The notes under the pieces: model-generated | The model's input: only the letters and a program-made list of their open reading frames with translations | Database searches by the model: none | What the model was told of the DNA's origin: nothing | Part shown: positions 12,801-23,234 of the stretch, piece after piece | Layout: each line of letters starts with the position of its first letter | How positions within the stretch are numbered: the stretch's first letter is position 1 | Program-made: the position numbers and the translations under genes | Assembly: GCA_036172225.1 (NCBI GenBank) | Contig: CM069930.1 | Span: forward strand, 19,976,530 to 20,040,529 | Length of the DNA: 64,000 nucleotides | Source: Cryptocoryne crispatula var. balansae | Lineage: Eukaryota; Streptophyta; Magnoliopsida; Alismatales; Araceae | Direction of reading: 5' to 3'

Positions 12801-12998
12801 TGTAATCACCCGGAACGGGACATCCGCGGATCTCCCCCTCCCGGCCCCTACGCTTGCTTTGGTGACTTGGTGGATGGTGTGTTAATGGGTGTGGTCGCCA
12901 GGAGCCAAAGGCTCCAAAATATAGTAGAATGAAAAGAAATGAAATAGAGAAATGATCATCGTACCTTTGGAAGTGGGGAGATTGTTGGGTTCTGACTT

Positions 12999-13028
12999 CT
13001 CCTCTCTCGGCCGGCCGAAAGAAGAGAG
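12999..13028 (-). repeat. Conserved U5 palindrome in left LTR of element 1
   Basis: A self-complementary core CTCGGCCGGCCGA flanked by pyrimidine-rich (CTTCTCCT) and purine-rich (AAGAAGAG) arms. The same palindrome occurs in the LTRs of elements A/B, C, D and E. Confidence 0.8.
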
Positions 13029-13812
13029 CTTAGTGAGTCCTTCGTCTTCGATCCGGTTGAAGCTCTGCCTCAATCAGATTTACCTAAGAATGTCCATAAG
13101 AAAACATAGAAACAAGTGAAAAGATCATTAGTTCTCGTGACAGTGTAGAATCATGCTCAAATTCAAATGTAAACATGAAAGAGGGAAGGAACTGACCGGA
13201 TTGGGACTAAATCCCAACCCCTATTTGGAAGGTTTTAAATATATATATGTGATGCAAAATGATCTAAGACATGCTAAATAACTTGATGAACAGTGCTAAG
13301 ATGAAAAGGGAAGACAAAAACTCGATTAAACGGACGATCGGAATCCAAAAATAACAAAACAAGCTTCTGTCCTTCCTGGTGCCCTGTATATAGGGCGCCA
13401 GGAGAAGGTGCCCTCTTTATGGGGCGCGTTGACCAAGTCAAAGCGCCCTGTATACGGGGCACTAAGTCTGGCCCAAACAGATTTTCTTCTCCTCTTCGCG
13501 GCGCCGCTCCGGAGTGCTGGGAGGCTTCCGGGACAAAGTAGGGGCTCCTCCTTGTAGACAATACTCAAATGAAGCCCATGGAAGAGGGTTTGGGTGCTGG
13601 ATATAAGAGGAGAGACGGGTAGAAGCTCTCAAAGTTGGAGGAAAATCATTTTTTCTGAGTGACAGAAATAGAAGGTTTTTAGGGTTTTTGGTGGACGATT
13701 TTGGATCGATTTGAAGGCTTGTGGGGGGATGAGAATGGCTTAGAAACGTGGTGTTGGATGAGCTATAGGGTGGCACGAGGTTGGAACCTCCTCCAAGCTC
13801 CAAATGGGGGTC

Positions 13813-13820
13813 TATTTATA
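13813..13820 (-). promoter_or_regulatory. TATA box, left LTR of element 1
   Basis: Minus-strand TATAAATA in the context GGGCTATAAATAGACC, about 160 bases downstream of the palindrome array. It marks the likely U3/R boundary. The right LTR has the same box at 24248-24255. Confidence 0.75.
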
Positions 13821-13977
13821 GCCCAAAAGAGGGTACTTTGGTCATTTCCGAAAAGCAGTGCCATGTGGCATAGCGCCCTATATATGGGGCGCCAGCATCA
13901 TGAGATATGTCAGGTCGACAAGACAAGTCACTGCGGGGGGTCAAATCAACCTGTCAAATCAATTTAATTTGGATCCA

Positions 13978-14125
13978 GGCGCCCTGTATATAGGGCGCCT
14001 GGTGCCCTGTATACAGGGCGCCAGGTGCCCTGTATACAGGGCGCCAGGTGCCCTGTTTATAGGGCGCCTGGTGCCCTATAAACAGGGCGCCTGGTGCCCT
14101 ATAAACAGGGCGCCTGGTGCCCTTA
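13978..14125 (-). repeat. U3 palindrome array, left LTR of element 1 (six units)
   Basis: Six 23-bp units, each a near-perfect palindrome of the form GGCGCCCTGTATACAGGGC, plus a broken seventh. The middle of each unit varies (TATACA, TTTATA, ATAAAC) while the two arms stay complementary. The matching array in the right LTR has four units. Single related palindromes also occur at 13380-13465 and 13870-13890. Confidence 0.9.
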
Positions 14126-14267
14126 TACACATGGTATTGTCCTCTTTGAAATGTGCCAAAAACCTTAATTTTTCCGGAAAACTCGGTTCCCTTGAAAGGT
14201 TACTCAAATATTCTTCATGAAAACAAGAATTTAAGCTCTCCAACTAGGCCAAAATTGCGTGTCTACA

Positions 14268-14281
14268 GCTTGCCTCGCCTT
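14268..14281 (-). promoter_or_regulatory. Polypurine tract of element 1
   Basis: Minus-strand AAGGCGAGGCAAGC directly abuts the start of the 3' LTR. The same sequence abuts the 3' LTRs of elements E and D, and nearly the same abuts element B's, so it is very likely the plus-strand DNA primer, though it contains cytosines. Confidence 0.8.
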
Positions 14282-16344
14282 GGCGTCGGCTTTGTAGGGG
14301 AGTGACACGAATGAAGTGTAGGCGAATGTAGCGAAGCGTAATGAGGCGTAGCGGAATGAAGTGGTAATGGACTGAAAAGGTGACGCCAAGGTGTAGATTT
14401 AGACACGCCCTCATTGGCCTAGTTGAGTGGAATAAAACTTTACCGGACTCCGAGATTACCCTTTGTCTTATCGAAACCTTCCCTCTGGCTGATTGGTTAA
14501 AGAGAAGAACAGTACTAAAAGTAAATAACTAAAATCCCACGTGGGGGAGAATTGTTACCGACCAGGACCCGAACTGCATGGTGTGCTGGACTCGGTAGAA
14601 ATGCATTGAAAAGTAAATGGCAAAAGGTAAAGAGGAGACAGCCAATCAACAAAGGTTGGGTTCTTCAAATTCATGAGGTTTACTCATAAATACCGGTTCA
14701 ATTTGAATTGGAAAAACTTCTTGTTTTGATGAAAACATCGTTGAAACATATTGAAAGCCGATTTTTCGGAAAAACAAGACCTCCTCTAGGGGCTATAAAA
14801 GACCATCTTTAAAAAGGTTCATGATGGGACTGGAAGGAAGCAGGAAATGGGTGTGGTGGGATGATGCATGTATCGAATGATGCATGCCGGGTTTAAAGAA
14901 ATACAAATAAGTATAAGAAAATAGTTGAAGATATAGGTTGAACATAACGGGTCGTGACATCCATGAAGAAACCGTCGTCCCCGCATATTCAACTTTGGCC
15001 TATCCGCAAGCTTAGGGAATGACCGAGCCCTCACCGATTTTGTTGAAGGGGTTCTCGTGCTCAGCCCTCTAGACTTGAGGTCTTCAACATCTCAAATATT
15101 ATTTATTTTGATAGATGCAATACTAAATGCAAGTCCTAATAGGGGTCGGAGTAGTCCACTTTTGTTTTTCAATTTTTGATTTTTTTGTGTTTTTTCTTCC
15201 TCCAAGTGTCTGGGGATATGAAGTTGGCATGCCTTCTCCTGTTCCTGCATCCACTTGAGAAAAGAGGTTAGAACTTTATTTTGGCTTAGTTCCTTGTGAG
15301 GAGAGGGCAAAGTTGGCTTGACCTTTTGTCAAGGGACATCGGCCTTATCAAGGTAAAGACAACAGAAAAACATAAGTATGCACAAAAGGAAATATGCAAG
15401 ACTGAAATTAAACATGAATGCAAAGGCAGCTAGCCAATTTAAGAAGCAAATTTTAGGTGTTTTGAAATTTTTGATTTGTTTGGGTTTTGATGGTTTTATA
15501 ATGTTTTTGGTATTTTGGTATTTTTTATGATTTTTTGGTGTTTTGGATATTCTTTTTTAGGATTTTTGAAATATTTGATTTTTTTGCTTGGTTTGGTGTG
15601 AGGGACACGACCATCTCATCCTTTGCCTTGCTTGCCATAGGTGCCTCTCATTGTTACCTAAGGGTTAAGAGTAGGCATCACGTGTAAGAAAGTGCCTAGT
15701 CCGAGATCTTTTGACCTTCTGCCTTCGATAGGCTATGGCTTTTCTTGGACCTAGTCGGTTAACCCTATCCTTTGAGGTTTAAAGAAGGAAGATGATTGGT
15801 GGTAAGTCCTTAGTAGAATTCAGGGATGTCGAACTTGTTTCTCTACTAATACCTACATTGCCCATTCGGGTTTTGAACTTTTCGGGTCCTTCCTTCTAGC
15901 CCATTTTCTTTGATGGCCCACATTCAGACAGGTCTTTCTTCTTTTTTTGCTTGATTTTGACCTGAGGGGCATTGCCCATCTTTTGGAGCCTTTTCTTTTG
16001 GACTTTTGTTGGTACACATTCAGACAGGTCTATTCTTTTGCTGACCTGAGGGGTCATTGCCCATCTTTTGGCACCTTTTCTTTTAATAAGAAGTCAGACC
16101 TTCAGAGGCATTTTCCAACTAAGGCAATGGGCATTTTCGATACTCCTCATTCTAACCCCTTTTATCTATTCTGGACCGAAACAAGAAGAGAATGGGATTA
16201 GGTTGACCTTCCTTTGCCAAGCGTTGCCTAGCTTTCTTTCTGACTTCCGATCATCGGATCTCAAGACTAGACGTGTAGTGTGTGCAGTATGATGCCTATC
16301 CTTATTTCCCTAAGCGACAAGTTGATGCACCGGGCAAGTAAGCA
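14282..16344 (-). other. 3' non-coding region of element 1
   Basis: About 2 kb between the integrase stop and the polypurine tract with no credible gene. Just before the tract (14286-14400) lies a module of repeated 'gaatgaagtg / gtagcggaatg' motifs shared with elements B, D and E. T-rich runs at 15460-15600 (coding-strand A-rich) correspond to the A-rich array of E and D. Blocks at 15600-16330 also recall the post-integrase region of E at 45880-46560. Confidence 0.7.
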
Positions 16345-17583
16345 TTAGATGCTATCATTATACTTCACACCTTTGGATTTTATAGATTTTTGTTTTTTTT
16401 GTGATTTTTTTTTTAAGGAAAATATTTTTTTGAGGTATACACCATTCCAGGGATGAGCTAGTTCTTCTCCTTCTACATTAGTCAGCTTATATGAATTACC
16501 GGGATAAACAGCCGAAATAACATATGGACCCTCCCAATTAGGTTGAAGTTTGGAGCGGGGACCGCCCGGCTTAACGAATATTCTTTTAAGCACAACCTCA
16601 CCGACTTCAAATTTTCTCTCCACCACCCTCTTATGATAAAATCTTTTAAGTCTATTTTGGTAAGATCTAGCATGTTCGGCAGCGGCCAGCCTCCTTTCAT
16701 CCAAGAGTTCGAGTTGCGCGAGAAGAGAATCTCGACGTTCATCCATTGGGATTTCTCGATCGATCCGGACTCGGAGAGAAGGAATGATTACTTCGTATGG
16801 AACTACCGCCTCCATCCCAAATGCCAAGGCATAGGGGGTCCGACCCGTTGGGGTTCGAATAGAAGTGCGGTAGGCCCATAGAGCATCAACTAACTTATCC
16901 GGCCACCCGCGAACTCGCTAGACTTACAAGTCTTCTTAATGATTTTTATCAGGGTTTTATTGGTGGCTTCAGCTTGACCGTTGCCTTGAGGATAATATGA
17001 AGATGAATGATGCAATTTGATGTAATACCTGTTGCAAAGGTCACGCAGCTCCTGAGAGATGAATTGCGGTCCATTGTCGGTGATGATGTCACCTGGGATC
17101 CCGAACCTGGCAATGATGTTGCGCTTGATGAAGGTGCGGTATCGTTGATGCCTTGATCTCCGCATATGCTTCCGCTTCGCCCATTTGGTGAAGTACTCCG
17201 TTGCAGTTAGGATGAAGGATTTGGTTTTGTTTGTGGAGTTTGGGTCACCGAGGGGTCCGATAACATCAAAAGCCCACATAGCGAAAGGCCATGGGGCGTG
17301 GATCGGATGAAGGGAAGATGCAGGAGAGTGAATTTTGTCTGCGTGGAGTTGACATTGATGACAGTGTCGGACAAAGATCGAGCAATCTTCTTCCAGAGTA
17401 GGCCAATAATACCCTTGCCTGATGATCTTCTTGGCGAGGGCTTGAGCATTTACATGGCCTCCACATACTCCGGAGTGTGCTTCTCTGAGTACCAACTCAG
17501 CCTCTTCTTCGTCTACTCATCTTAATAGAACACCGGCCAAGCTCCTTTTGTAAAGTACTCCACCTAAGATGGTGTTCTAAGCC
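16345..17583 (-). pseudogene. Integrase of element 1, frameshifted
   Basis: Integrase inserts the DNA copy into the host genome. Order: a short lead-in (ILGGVLYKRSL, one TGA), H2C2 zinc finger (HSGVCGGH...CHQC), catalytic core with D (WAFDVIGPL), D (TDNGPQF) and E (GQAEATNK), then C-terminal RSKLQPNWEGPYV of the GPY/F type and the stop near 16345. A 1-base deletion near 16906 breaks the frame after SSEFAG. Between KWA and FIKRN the residues KRKHMRRSRHQRYRT are a local frame slip that is later corrected. The catalytic residues survive but no single frame covers the protein. Confidence 0.92.
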
Positions 17584-17760
17584 TTTGGAGCTAACTGATG
17601 CAGGTATCTTTCTGGAACTCTCCTACCTCTGATTTTTTTTGTCCAATTTTTATTGGAAACTAAACTTAAAGAAGAAGAAAGTAAATAAGAAGAGGAAGAG
17701 GGGGGTGGATGGAGTGGAATTTATTGGAGAGGATGGAGGGAAAAGAAGGTCAATCAAGGA
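17584..17760 (-). pseudogene. N-terminal pol remnant and RT/RNase H deletion junction
   Basis: In the -1 frame relative to the protease ORF this reads SLIDLLFPP and, after a low-complexity stretch, RGRRVPERYLHQLAPK. These match SLIDFLDPP and RGKLVPNRYLQQLAQK at the start of pol in element E. Immediately after, at 17575-17583, the sequence jumps to ILGGVLYKRSL, which in E lies about 2.4 kb further on. The deletion therefore removes the RT and both RNase H domains and little else. Confidence 0.8.
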
Positions 17761-19667
17761 TCTGGTGGCTTCTTGGGTCGAATGCCCTTCCGAGGCAAGT
17801 TGAGATGTTTCCTTGATTGAAATTTGAGTTTCGAGGAGGACGTTGCTTTTTGGGAAGCAAACATAAAGATAGAATGGGTTTCAGGTGCCCGATTTGGGTT
17901 GAGATCAACTACGGGGGTCAGAGTAGGCGAAGATATTGATAAAGAGGGGAAGACTTCGAGTAATGTTTGATAGAGGGGGCTTTCGGGCCCAATGTTGATA
18001 GAAAGAGATGATGGGCCAGTAGGCCGAATGATCATAGATGAAGGTGGGTTCATGGACCCAATAAGAGGAGGATGCGGGATCAAAGGCCCAGGTTTAGGAG
18101 ATGGGCTCGAGGGCCCGAGAATTGGAGAAAATGGGCACAAAGGCCCGGATTTAGTAGAGGGGCTCGATGGCCCAGGAGTTGGAGAAAATGGGCACAAAGG
18201 CCCAGATTCAATAGAGGGGCTCGATGGCCCAAGAGTTGGAGAAAATGGGCACAAAGGCCCAGATTTAGTAGAGGGGCTCGATGGCCCAAAAGTTGGAGGA
18301 AATGGGCACAAAGGCCCAGATTTAGTAGAGGGGCTCGGTGGCCCAAGAGTTACAAGTGGGTTCATGGACCCATAAGTTGGGCCTGAGGGCCTAGAAATAG
18401 GGATCGGGCCAAGAAGCCCGGGGAGAGCGTCATAGTGAGTTGGGGCATCGGCCCCAAAACATGACATAATGAGGGAAGGCCCTCCTTTTTCTCGAGTCGG
18501 TTTGGCAATATGACCCTTGGGTGGGTTGACAGGTGGTTCAGCCTGGAGTGGTTCATTTCTTGACCCTTCTTCATCGGTGGAAAACAAAAGAGATATTTCA
18601 GGATACACGTCATCTTCAGGGTCGTTAGTTCTTCTTCTTTTGTCTTGCTCCATCTCTTGTTCTTCCTTGTTCTCAGCCAGTTGAATGGTTTCTTTCTTGA
18701 TGAAAAACTTTTGTAAACATCCTGAAAAGTATTTGCTTTTGATATTTTGACCATTGGCTGTTGTTCCATCATATCCAACCCCTCTCTTTGGTTGTAACCT
18801 CACCGGATTGATTGGCTCAGCTATGCCTTGCAGTTCTTTGCCTAGTCCTCGGCCCTCCTGGTATCCCAAAATCTTCATTATATGCCACCCAATAGTTTCA
18901 TTTTCTTCTCTTTTCCTTCTCCACACTTGCCTGGGTTGCCTACTCATTTCTGGGAAATCCAAGATTGTCAAAATTGGCTCGTTTGGCAACCCAAGGGGTG
19001 GTGGTGGAGAAGATGGATGATCTAGGGGCATGCTAGTCACCTTAATCACCTGTCCCTTGTAAGGGAATTTAAGACACTGGTGATTGGTGGAGGCGACTGC
19101 CTCCAATGCTTCCAGGTAAGGCCTTCCCAGGATGGCTTTGTAAGTTGGATCCATATCCAAAACATGGAAGTCGACAGTAACAACCCGGGGTCCGAGTTTG
19201 ACTTCAAGTGTGACCATGCCGTGGGCGGGCCTCTTGGAGTTGTCATATGCTGTCACAGTGATTTGTGATGGCCGAATATCTTCTTCTGGGATTCCACACA
19301 ACTGTAGTGTTTCTGGTGGCAAGACATTAATGGATGCACCGGTGTCAATTAGACAAGATTCGACATCTGTTCTGTTAACACTGACAGTGATACATAGTGC
19401 GTATTTTCTCGCTTCTGGTTCGGCCAGTTCTTCCTTAGTGAAAATGAGAGCAGGGTGTTCACTTCTCGGGGTTAAAACCGATGTAATCTTTTCTGAGGGG
19501 AGAGTTTCATTAACCATTACTCTTTGCGGATATTGTTGAAGCACTTCTTGATGAGCTTTGGACCTTTTAATCAGCTCCGTAATGGAAATTCGCGCAAGGG
19601 TTTTATCAAGGTGCTTCGGCAAATCATAAGATGTTCCTAGCACCGGCTCTTCCGGTGTTCTTCTTAT
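17754..19667 (-). CDS. Protease / G-patch ORF of element 1
   Basis: About 630 residues. An N-terminal helical block (LPKHLDKTLARISITELIKRSK) is followed by an aspartic protease with active-site triplet in LIDTGASINVLP and later AILGRPYLE, which matures the Gag-Pol polyprotein. A G-patch-like motif follows (GWHIMKILGYQEGRGLGKEL), then a repeat-rich linker of GPSSPSTKSGPLCPF units. It ends KKPPDP-stop. It lies in the -1 frame relative to gag, whose stop is at 19664. Frame open throughout. Whether it is expressed by frameshift, readthrough or splicing is not shown. Confidence 0.9.
   Translation of the reverse strand: MRRTPEEPVLGTSYDLPKHLDKTLARISITELIKRSKAHQEVLQQYPQRVMVNETLPSEKITSVLTPRSEHPALIFTKEELAEPEARKYALCITVSVNRTDVESCLIDTGASINVLPPETLQLCGIPEEDIRPSQITVTAYDNSKRPAHGMVTLEVKLGPRVVTVDFHVLDMDPTYKAILGRPYLEALEAVASTNHQCLKFPYKGQVIKVTSMPLDHPSSPPPPLGLPNEPILTILDFPEMSRQPRQVWRRKREENETIGWHIMKILGYQEGRGLGKELQGIAEPINPVRLQPKRGVGYDGTTANGQNIKSKYFSGCLQKFFIKKETIQLAENKEEQEMEQDKRRRTNDPEDDVYPEISLLFSTDEEGSRNEPLQAEPPVNPPKGHIAKPTREKGGPSLIMSCFGADAPTHYDALPGLLGPIPISRPSGPTYGSMNPLVTLGPPSPSTKSGPLCPFPPTFGPSSPSTKSGPLCPFSPTLGPSSPSIESGPLCPFSPTPGPSSPSTKSGPLCPFSPILGPSSPSPKPGPLIPHPPLIGSMNPPSSMIIRPTGPSSLSINIGPESPLYQTLLEVFPSLSISSPTLTPVVDLNPNRAPETHSIFMFASQKATSSSKLKFQSRKHLNLPRKGIRPKKPPDP
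18102..18350 (-). repeat. 57-bp coding tandem repeat in the protease linker
   Basis: Four full and one partial copy of a 57-bp unit encoding the 19-residue phrase GPSSPSTKSGPLCPFSPTL with small changes. Related GPxCPF phrases occur in E (41700-41960) and, hugely expanded, in C (29480-30340). This is the linker between G-patch and RT. Confidence 0.9.
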
Positions 19668-22117
19668 TCTTCTTGCGGTCGTCCTGGTTGACCGGCCTGG
19701 GGAAAAATCCTTTGGAACATACGCCCGCTTCTAAGCACCGTGGCGAGCTGGGGAGTTATGGTTGGTGTAGTGGAGATAGATGGAGGGTTGGGTCGGATGA
19801 TGGGAGGCCTAGGCAGGGATGTAGTGATGATGGTCCGAGTTGTAGGGATATGAGTGGATTGTGGTGGCGTGGTTGCACGAGGTGGTACAATGATGGGTCC
19901 TAGTGGCAGTGGTATTTGTGGGGGCTCGACCGGGTGGATCAAGGTCCTACCCGGTTGGAGTTGTATGGCTGGTGGTGTTATGGTTGGTTGTGGCGGCGTG
20001 CGGATAATCGGCGGTTGGCTTCTTCTGGCGGGGACAACTCGGGGTATGGAGTGAACGGTTCGGTTAACGTGGTTTGGGGGGTTGGTGTTTATGAAGGAAG
20101 CAGGTCCCTCGATTTGCCAATTTTGACCTCTATCGCGGGGTTCATCAGTGGAGGTTAAGATAGGGTTAACCCTCTGGTTTTTTGGTGCCGTTGCCGGTGC
20201 GTGCGCGGGTAGCGGGTTCTGAATAATTCCCAGGCCGGGTTCCTGTTGTTGTTGTCGAGCTGGTGCTCGCCGCCGCCGCTGGGGTTGGTTCTTCACTGCC
20301 TTGATGTATTCGCCCATTTGGCCCCAGTCAATACTTCCCTGCTCGTGGAGGTCATGGATGTAATCTTTAAACTGAAAGCAGTTCTCCACTGTATGCCCTG
20401 GGAATCTGTGGTATAAGCAGTACTTGTCCGTGTTGGCATTCTGCGGCCACTCCAACTTTTCTCTCGGCAATGAGATCTGCCCTGCCGCCATAAGAGCATT
20501 AAAAATATCTACGAGAGAGTACGGTAATGGCGGGTAATGATTTCTCCTAGGCCCTGCTCTTCGTGGTACATAGGTGGCGGGGGGAGGTGCCTGGTTGTAG
20601 GTGGTCGGTTGGCGGGGAGGTTGAGGTGCAAAGGTCTGTACGGCCAACTGCCGGGGTTGCTGGGGGACTGGTGTCTGTATTGGTTGTTGGGGGTATTGGT
20701 TCGGTGCTTGGTGGCGGAAAGGTTGGGGTTGGATCTGGGGGCGAGGTGCCGGTTGGATTTGGCGCGGGTTTCTATACTGGGGATTCTCCTCGTATTGCTG
20801 TTGGTGGTTGATGGGCGGGTTCCCCAGGATATTGACAAGTTCGTTGGTTATCACGCCTTCAGTCACGGGCCCAGCGGTGGTGGTGGTTGTTTTTTTGGTG
20901 ACTCGGGGCCTAGGGTCGAAAAGGTTCATAATGGGAGAGTCTCGGAGCTGTGTTTGGATATACCGCGCTCTCTCGTAGAGTTCGCTCATCGTGGCAGGGT
21001 GATGTAATGCCAATACATTTTTTAAAGCGGGAGTGGCGTTGGTGATGATCATCTTAACTTGTTCCGATTCGGACAGTGCATTTGTCAATCTTTCCGCCAT
21101 TGCTCTCCACCTATCAGCATACCTGATAAAATCTTCATCATTCTTCATCCTTTCAGCCATGAGGTCGGTGATGGAATAAGTTGGTCCGACCCTATCTTGA
21201 TATCTTTGCAAAAATTTGGCTTTGACGATTTCAAAGTTACTTGCCTCTGAAGGGTCAAGCGAGTAAAACCACTCTAAAGCTGAGCCCTCCAATGATCTTC
21301 TGAAAAGAAAAGCCAGGGCCCTTGGATCGTTCTGCCACATTACTGACTCATACAGAAAGTCTTTGACATGAATGAAGGGATTACCGGTTCCGTTGTAGCG
21401 ACGGTATACCGGCATCTCAGAGGGAGGTAGATGAAAAGTAGGGAGAAAAGGAAGAGAAATTTCGGGGGCTGCCTTGGCGTCGATCAAACGTCTGAGTTCT
21501 CTATATTGTTCGTCCATGCGATTGATTTTATTAATCATAGCTAGATCGACAGAAGGTTCCCCAAGAGGAGGAGGAGGAGCGGGTGCTTGGTGCACCGGGA
21601 TCGGGATTTGGTGGGCCGAAGTGACCGGATGAGAAGGGTATATTGGGGGATTCACCAAAGGGTGAGTAGGGTTGAGATGATTAGAAGAATAAACTGGTGG
21701 TCTAGAAGGGACGACCACATTCGTATGGGGGTGATCTAGATTAGCCACCGGATGAGGAGAAATTGGGGCTATGAGCCCGGTATGGGAATGGCCATGAGTG
21801 GGCACATTGGGTTGGTGTGCCACTGACCGAGGGGTAGAGATATGAAGGCCACCTTCGGGAGGAATGTGGTCGGTGGGGGACTTGCCCTTGAGGATGGCTT
21901 TGATAGCCTGGAGTTGGGTAGGGTCGGCATGAGAGAATGCCTCCCAAAGTGAATTTGGATTGGGTCGAGGAGAAGTTTGACTAGGTTCAGGGAGAACTTC
22001 AGATTCATTGACGGCACACACGGCATCAGGGTAGAAATAAGACTGGTCGTATTCCAATTGTAGTTGCTCGCATCTTTGATCCGCCATTCCGATAACTCGA
22101 CCTGACCTCAAATTCAT
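19664..22117 (-). CDS. Gag of element 1
   Basis: About 817 residues from an ATG at 22117 giving MNLRSGRV; LRSGR near the start is shared with E and D. Gag packages the RNA genome. The conserved capsid block includes LPPSEMPVYRRYNGTGNPF, FLFRRSLEGSALEWFYSL and DFIRYADRWRAMAERL. A Pro/Gln-rich stretch follows, then a zinc-knuckle-like CLYHRFPGHTVENC of the unusual form C-X2-H-X4-H-X4-C, then a basic and proline-rich tail with a second LRSGR. Frame intact from start to stop. Confidence 0.92.
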   Translation of the reverse strand: MNLRSGRVIGMADQRCEQLQLEYDQSYFYPDAVCAVNESEVLPEPSQTSPRPNPNSLWEAFSHADPTQLQAIKAILKGKSPTDHIPPEGGLHISTPRSVAHQPNVPTHGHSHTGLIAPISPHPVANLDHPHTNVVVPSRPPVYSSNHLNPTHPLVNPPIYPSHPVTSAHQIPIPVHQAPAPPPPLGEPSVDLAMINKINRMDEQYRELRRLIDAKAAPEISLPFLPTFHLPPSEMPVYRRYNGTGNPFIHVKDFLYESVMWQNDPRALAFLFRRSLEGSALEWFYSLDPSEASNFEIVKAKFLQRYQDRVGPTYSITDLMAERMKNDEDFIRYADRWRAMAERLTNALSESEQVKMIITNATPALKNVLALHHPATMSELYERARYIQTQLRDSPIMNLFDPRPRVTKKTTTTTAGPVTEGVITNELVNILGNPPINHQQQYEENPQYRNPRQIQPAPRPQIQPQPFRHQAPNQYPQQPIQTPVPQQPRQLAVQTFAPQPPRQPTTYNQAPPPATYVPRRAGPRRNHYPPLPYSLVDIFNALMAAGQISLPREKLEWPQNANTDKYCLYHRFPGHTVENCFQFKDYIHDLHEQGSIDWGQMGEYIKAVKNQPQRRRRAPARQQQQEPGLGIIQNPLPAHAPATAPKNQRVNPILTSTDEPRDRGQNWQIEGPASFINTNPPNHVNRTVHSIPRVVPARRSQPPIIRTPPQPTITPPAIQLQPGRTLIHPVEPPQIPLPLGPIIVPPRATTPPQSTHIPTTRTIITTSLPRPPIIRPNPPSISTTPTITPQLATVLRSGRMFQRIFPQAGQPGRPQEE

Positions 22118-23210
22118 AAACACGACAGAAAAAGAAGGTTGGCAAATAACAGCTCAAGGATTTTTTTGGTTTTAATTTTGACCCCTTTTTTTATTTTCTT
22201 TTGTCGGACAAGCAAGTTGTCAAGCAAATTATTCTCAAGCAAATTTTTTGTTTTGGTTCTTTTTTTTTAGGCGATTTTGGGATTTTTGTTTACTTTTCAG
22301 TTTTTGTGTGCAAACAAGTAATAGCAAAGACTTGGAATGATTAACGCAATTTTTTTTGTTTCAACCTCAAATTAATGGCTTGTTAAGAGAAATATTGTCC
22401 CCTCAAATAAATGGGTAGGACCCTATGCTCTCACAACACTGAGCAATCTAAGGTTGTCACTCTTTTCACAACGATAGGTAATAGGTATTCCGGGTTTTGG
22501 GATAAAGTGGTACAACCAGCCCGATCAGTGAAGAGGGAATCCTTCACGTCTGGGGACTTACGGAGGTCTTGATGGAAGCTACCCAGTCCTTCCGAGAGGG
22601 AATCTCCGGAGGAGGAGTTGGCAACCACCAAGAGGGGTGTTTGGATGTGTGGGGCTTTGGGAGGAGAGAGCCTCCCTTCTCGGATGTCCTAAGGAGACGG
22701 GCGGACCCGAAGCTCCGATGCAAACTAAATGCGAGTGAAATGTCAAGGAATAAAGAGCAAGCAAGAAGAAAATAAAAGCATACAATGATTAATGAGATGT
22801 TGTAGGAAGCAAGTAAACAAGACAATGAGATAATATAAAATAAAAACTAAAATGGAAAGGAGCACTTAACCTTGACTAGAAATGCTTAGCAAATTTACTA
22901 GAACGGAATATGACATGGAAGGAAATAGGCAAGCATATTTGTCAAGGCATGAAATAGGATGATCTTCAAGATACTAAATTGAAATAAGATGATAAACAAA
23001 GCTAAAAATCAGATTGCCATGCTTTTAAAAAGATAAAGGGAGGGCAAGTAAACTTGAAGAAAAGTAGATGATACTTCAAAGAAAGTAGTAAGCAACGTAA
23101 ACAAGCAACAATGTAAGGAAATGGAAATGACTCACATGGAAATGAAAGTAAACATGCTTTTCAAATGGACATTTTTAGGAAAGAAAATAGGATCTCACTA
23201 AAGCAAAGTC
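22118..23210 (-). other. Untranslated leader of element 1
   Basis: About 1.1 kb between the PBS and gag, with no convincing gene. Short A/T-rich runs and a block at 22400-22700 ('tacctcatcccaaaaccc'-like on the minus strand) correspond to the leaders of E (37560-37680) and D (56430-56580). The G-box-like repeats of the E leader are not obvious here. Confidence 0.7.
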
Positions 23211-23229
23211 GGTCCCACCGTGGTCGCCA
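23211..23229 (-). promoter_or_regulatory. Primer-binding site of element 1
   Basis: Minus-strand TGGCGACCACGGTGGGACC, five bases inside the 5' LTR. From memory it is complementary, with few mismatches, to the 3' end of a plant tRNA-Arg, the primer reported for Ogre-like Tat elements. The same site follows the 5' LTR of E and, mutated, LTR C. Confidence 0.8.
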
Positions 23230-23234
23230 AAAGG

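Larger units (their letters stand above)
12801..14267 (-). repeat. Element 1 3' LTR (left copy)
   Basis: Read on the minus strand it starts TGTAGACACGCAATTTTGG and ends GGGTGATTACA. It matches 23235-24656 almost base for base. From upstream to downstream it holds a palindrome array (13978-14125), a TATA box, a GC-rich transcribed part and the TCGGCCGGCCGA palindrome at 12999-13028. It is 45 bp longer than the right copy, which matches two extra 23-bp repeat units. Confidence 0.95.

Noticed and set aside
13978..14125. CRISPR-like repeat array
   Set aside because: The units are palindromes in direct contact, with no unique spacers, inside an LTR of a plant retrotransposon.
17992..18386. Plus-strand frames with repeated GHKGPDLVEGLDGP phrases
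   Set aside because: Antisense shadow of the 57-bp coding repeat in the minus-strand protease ORF.
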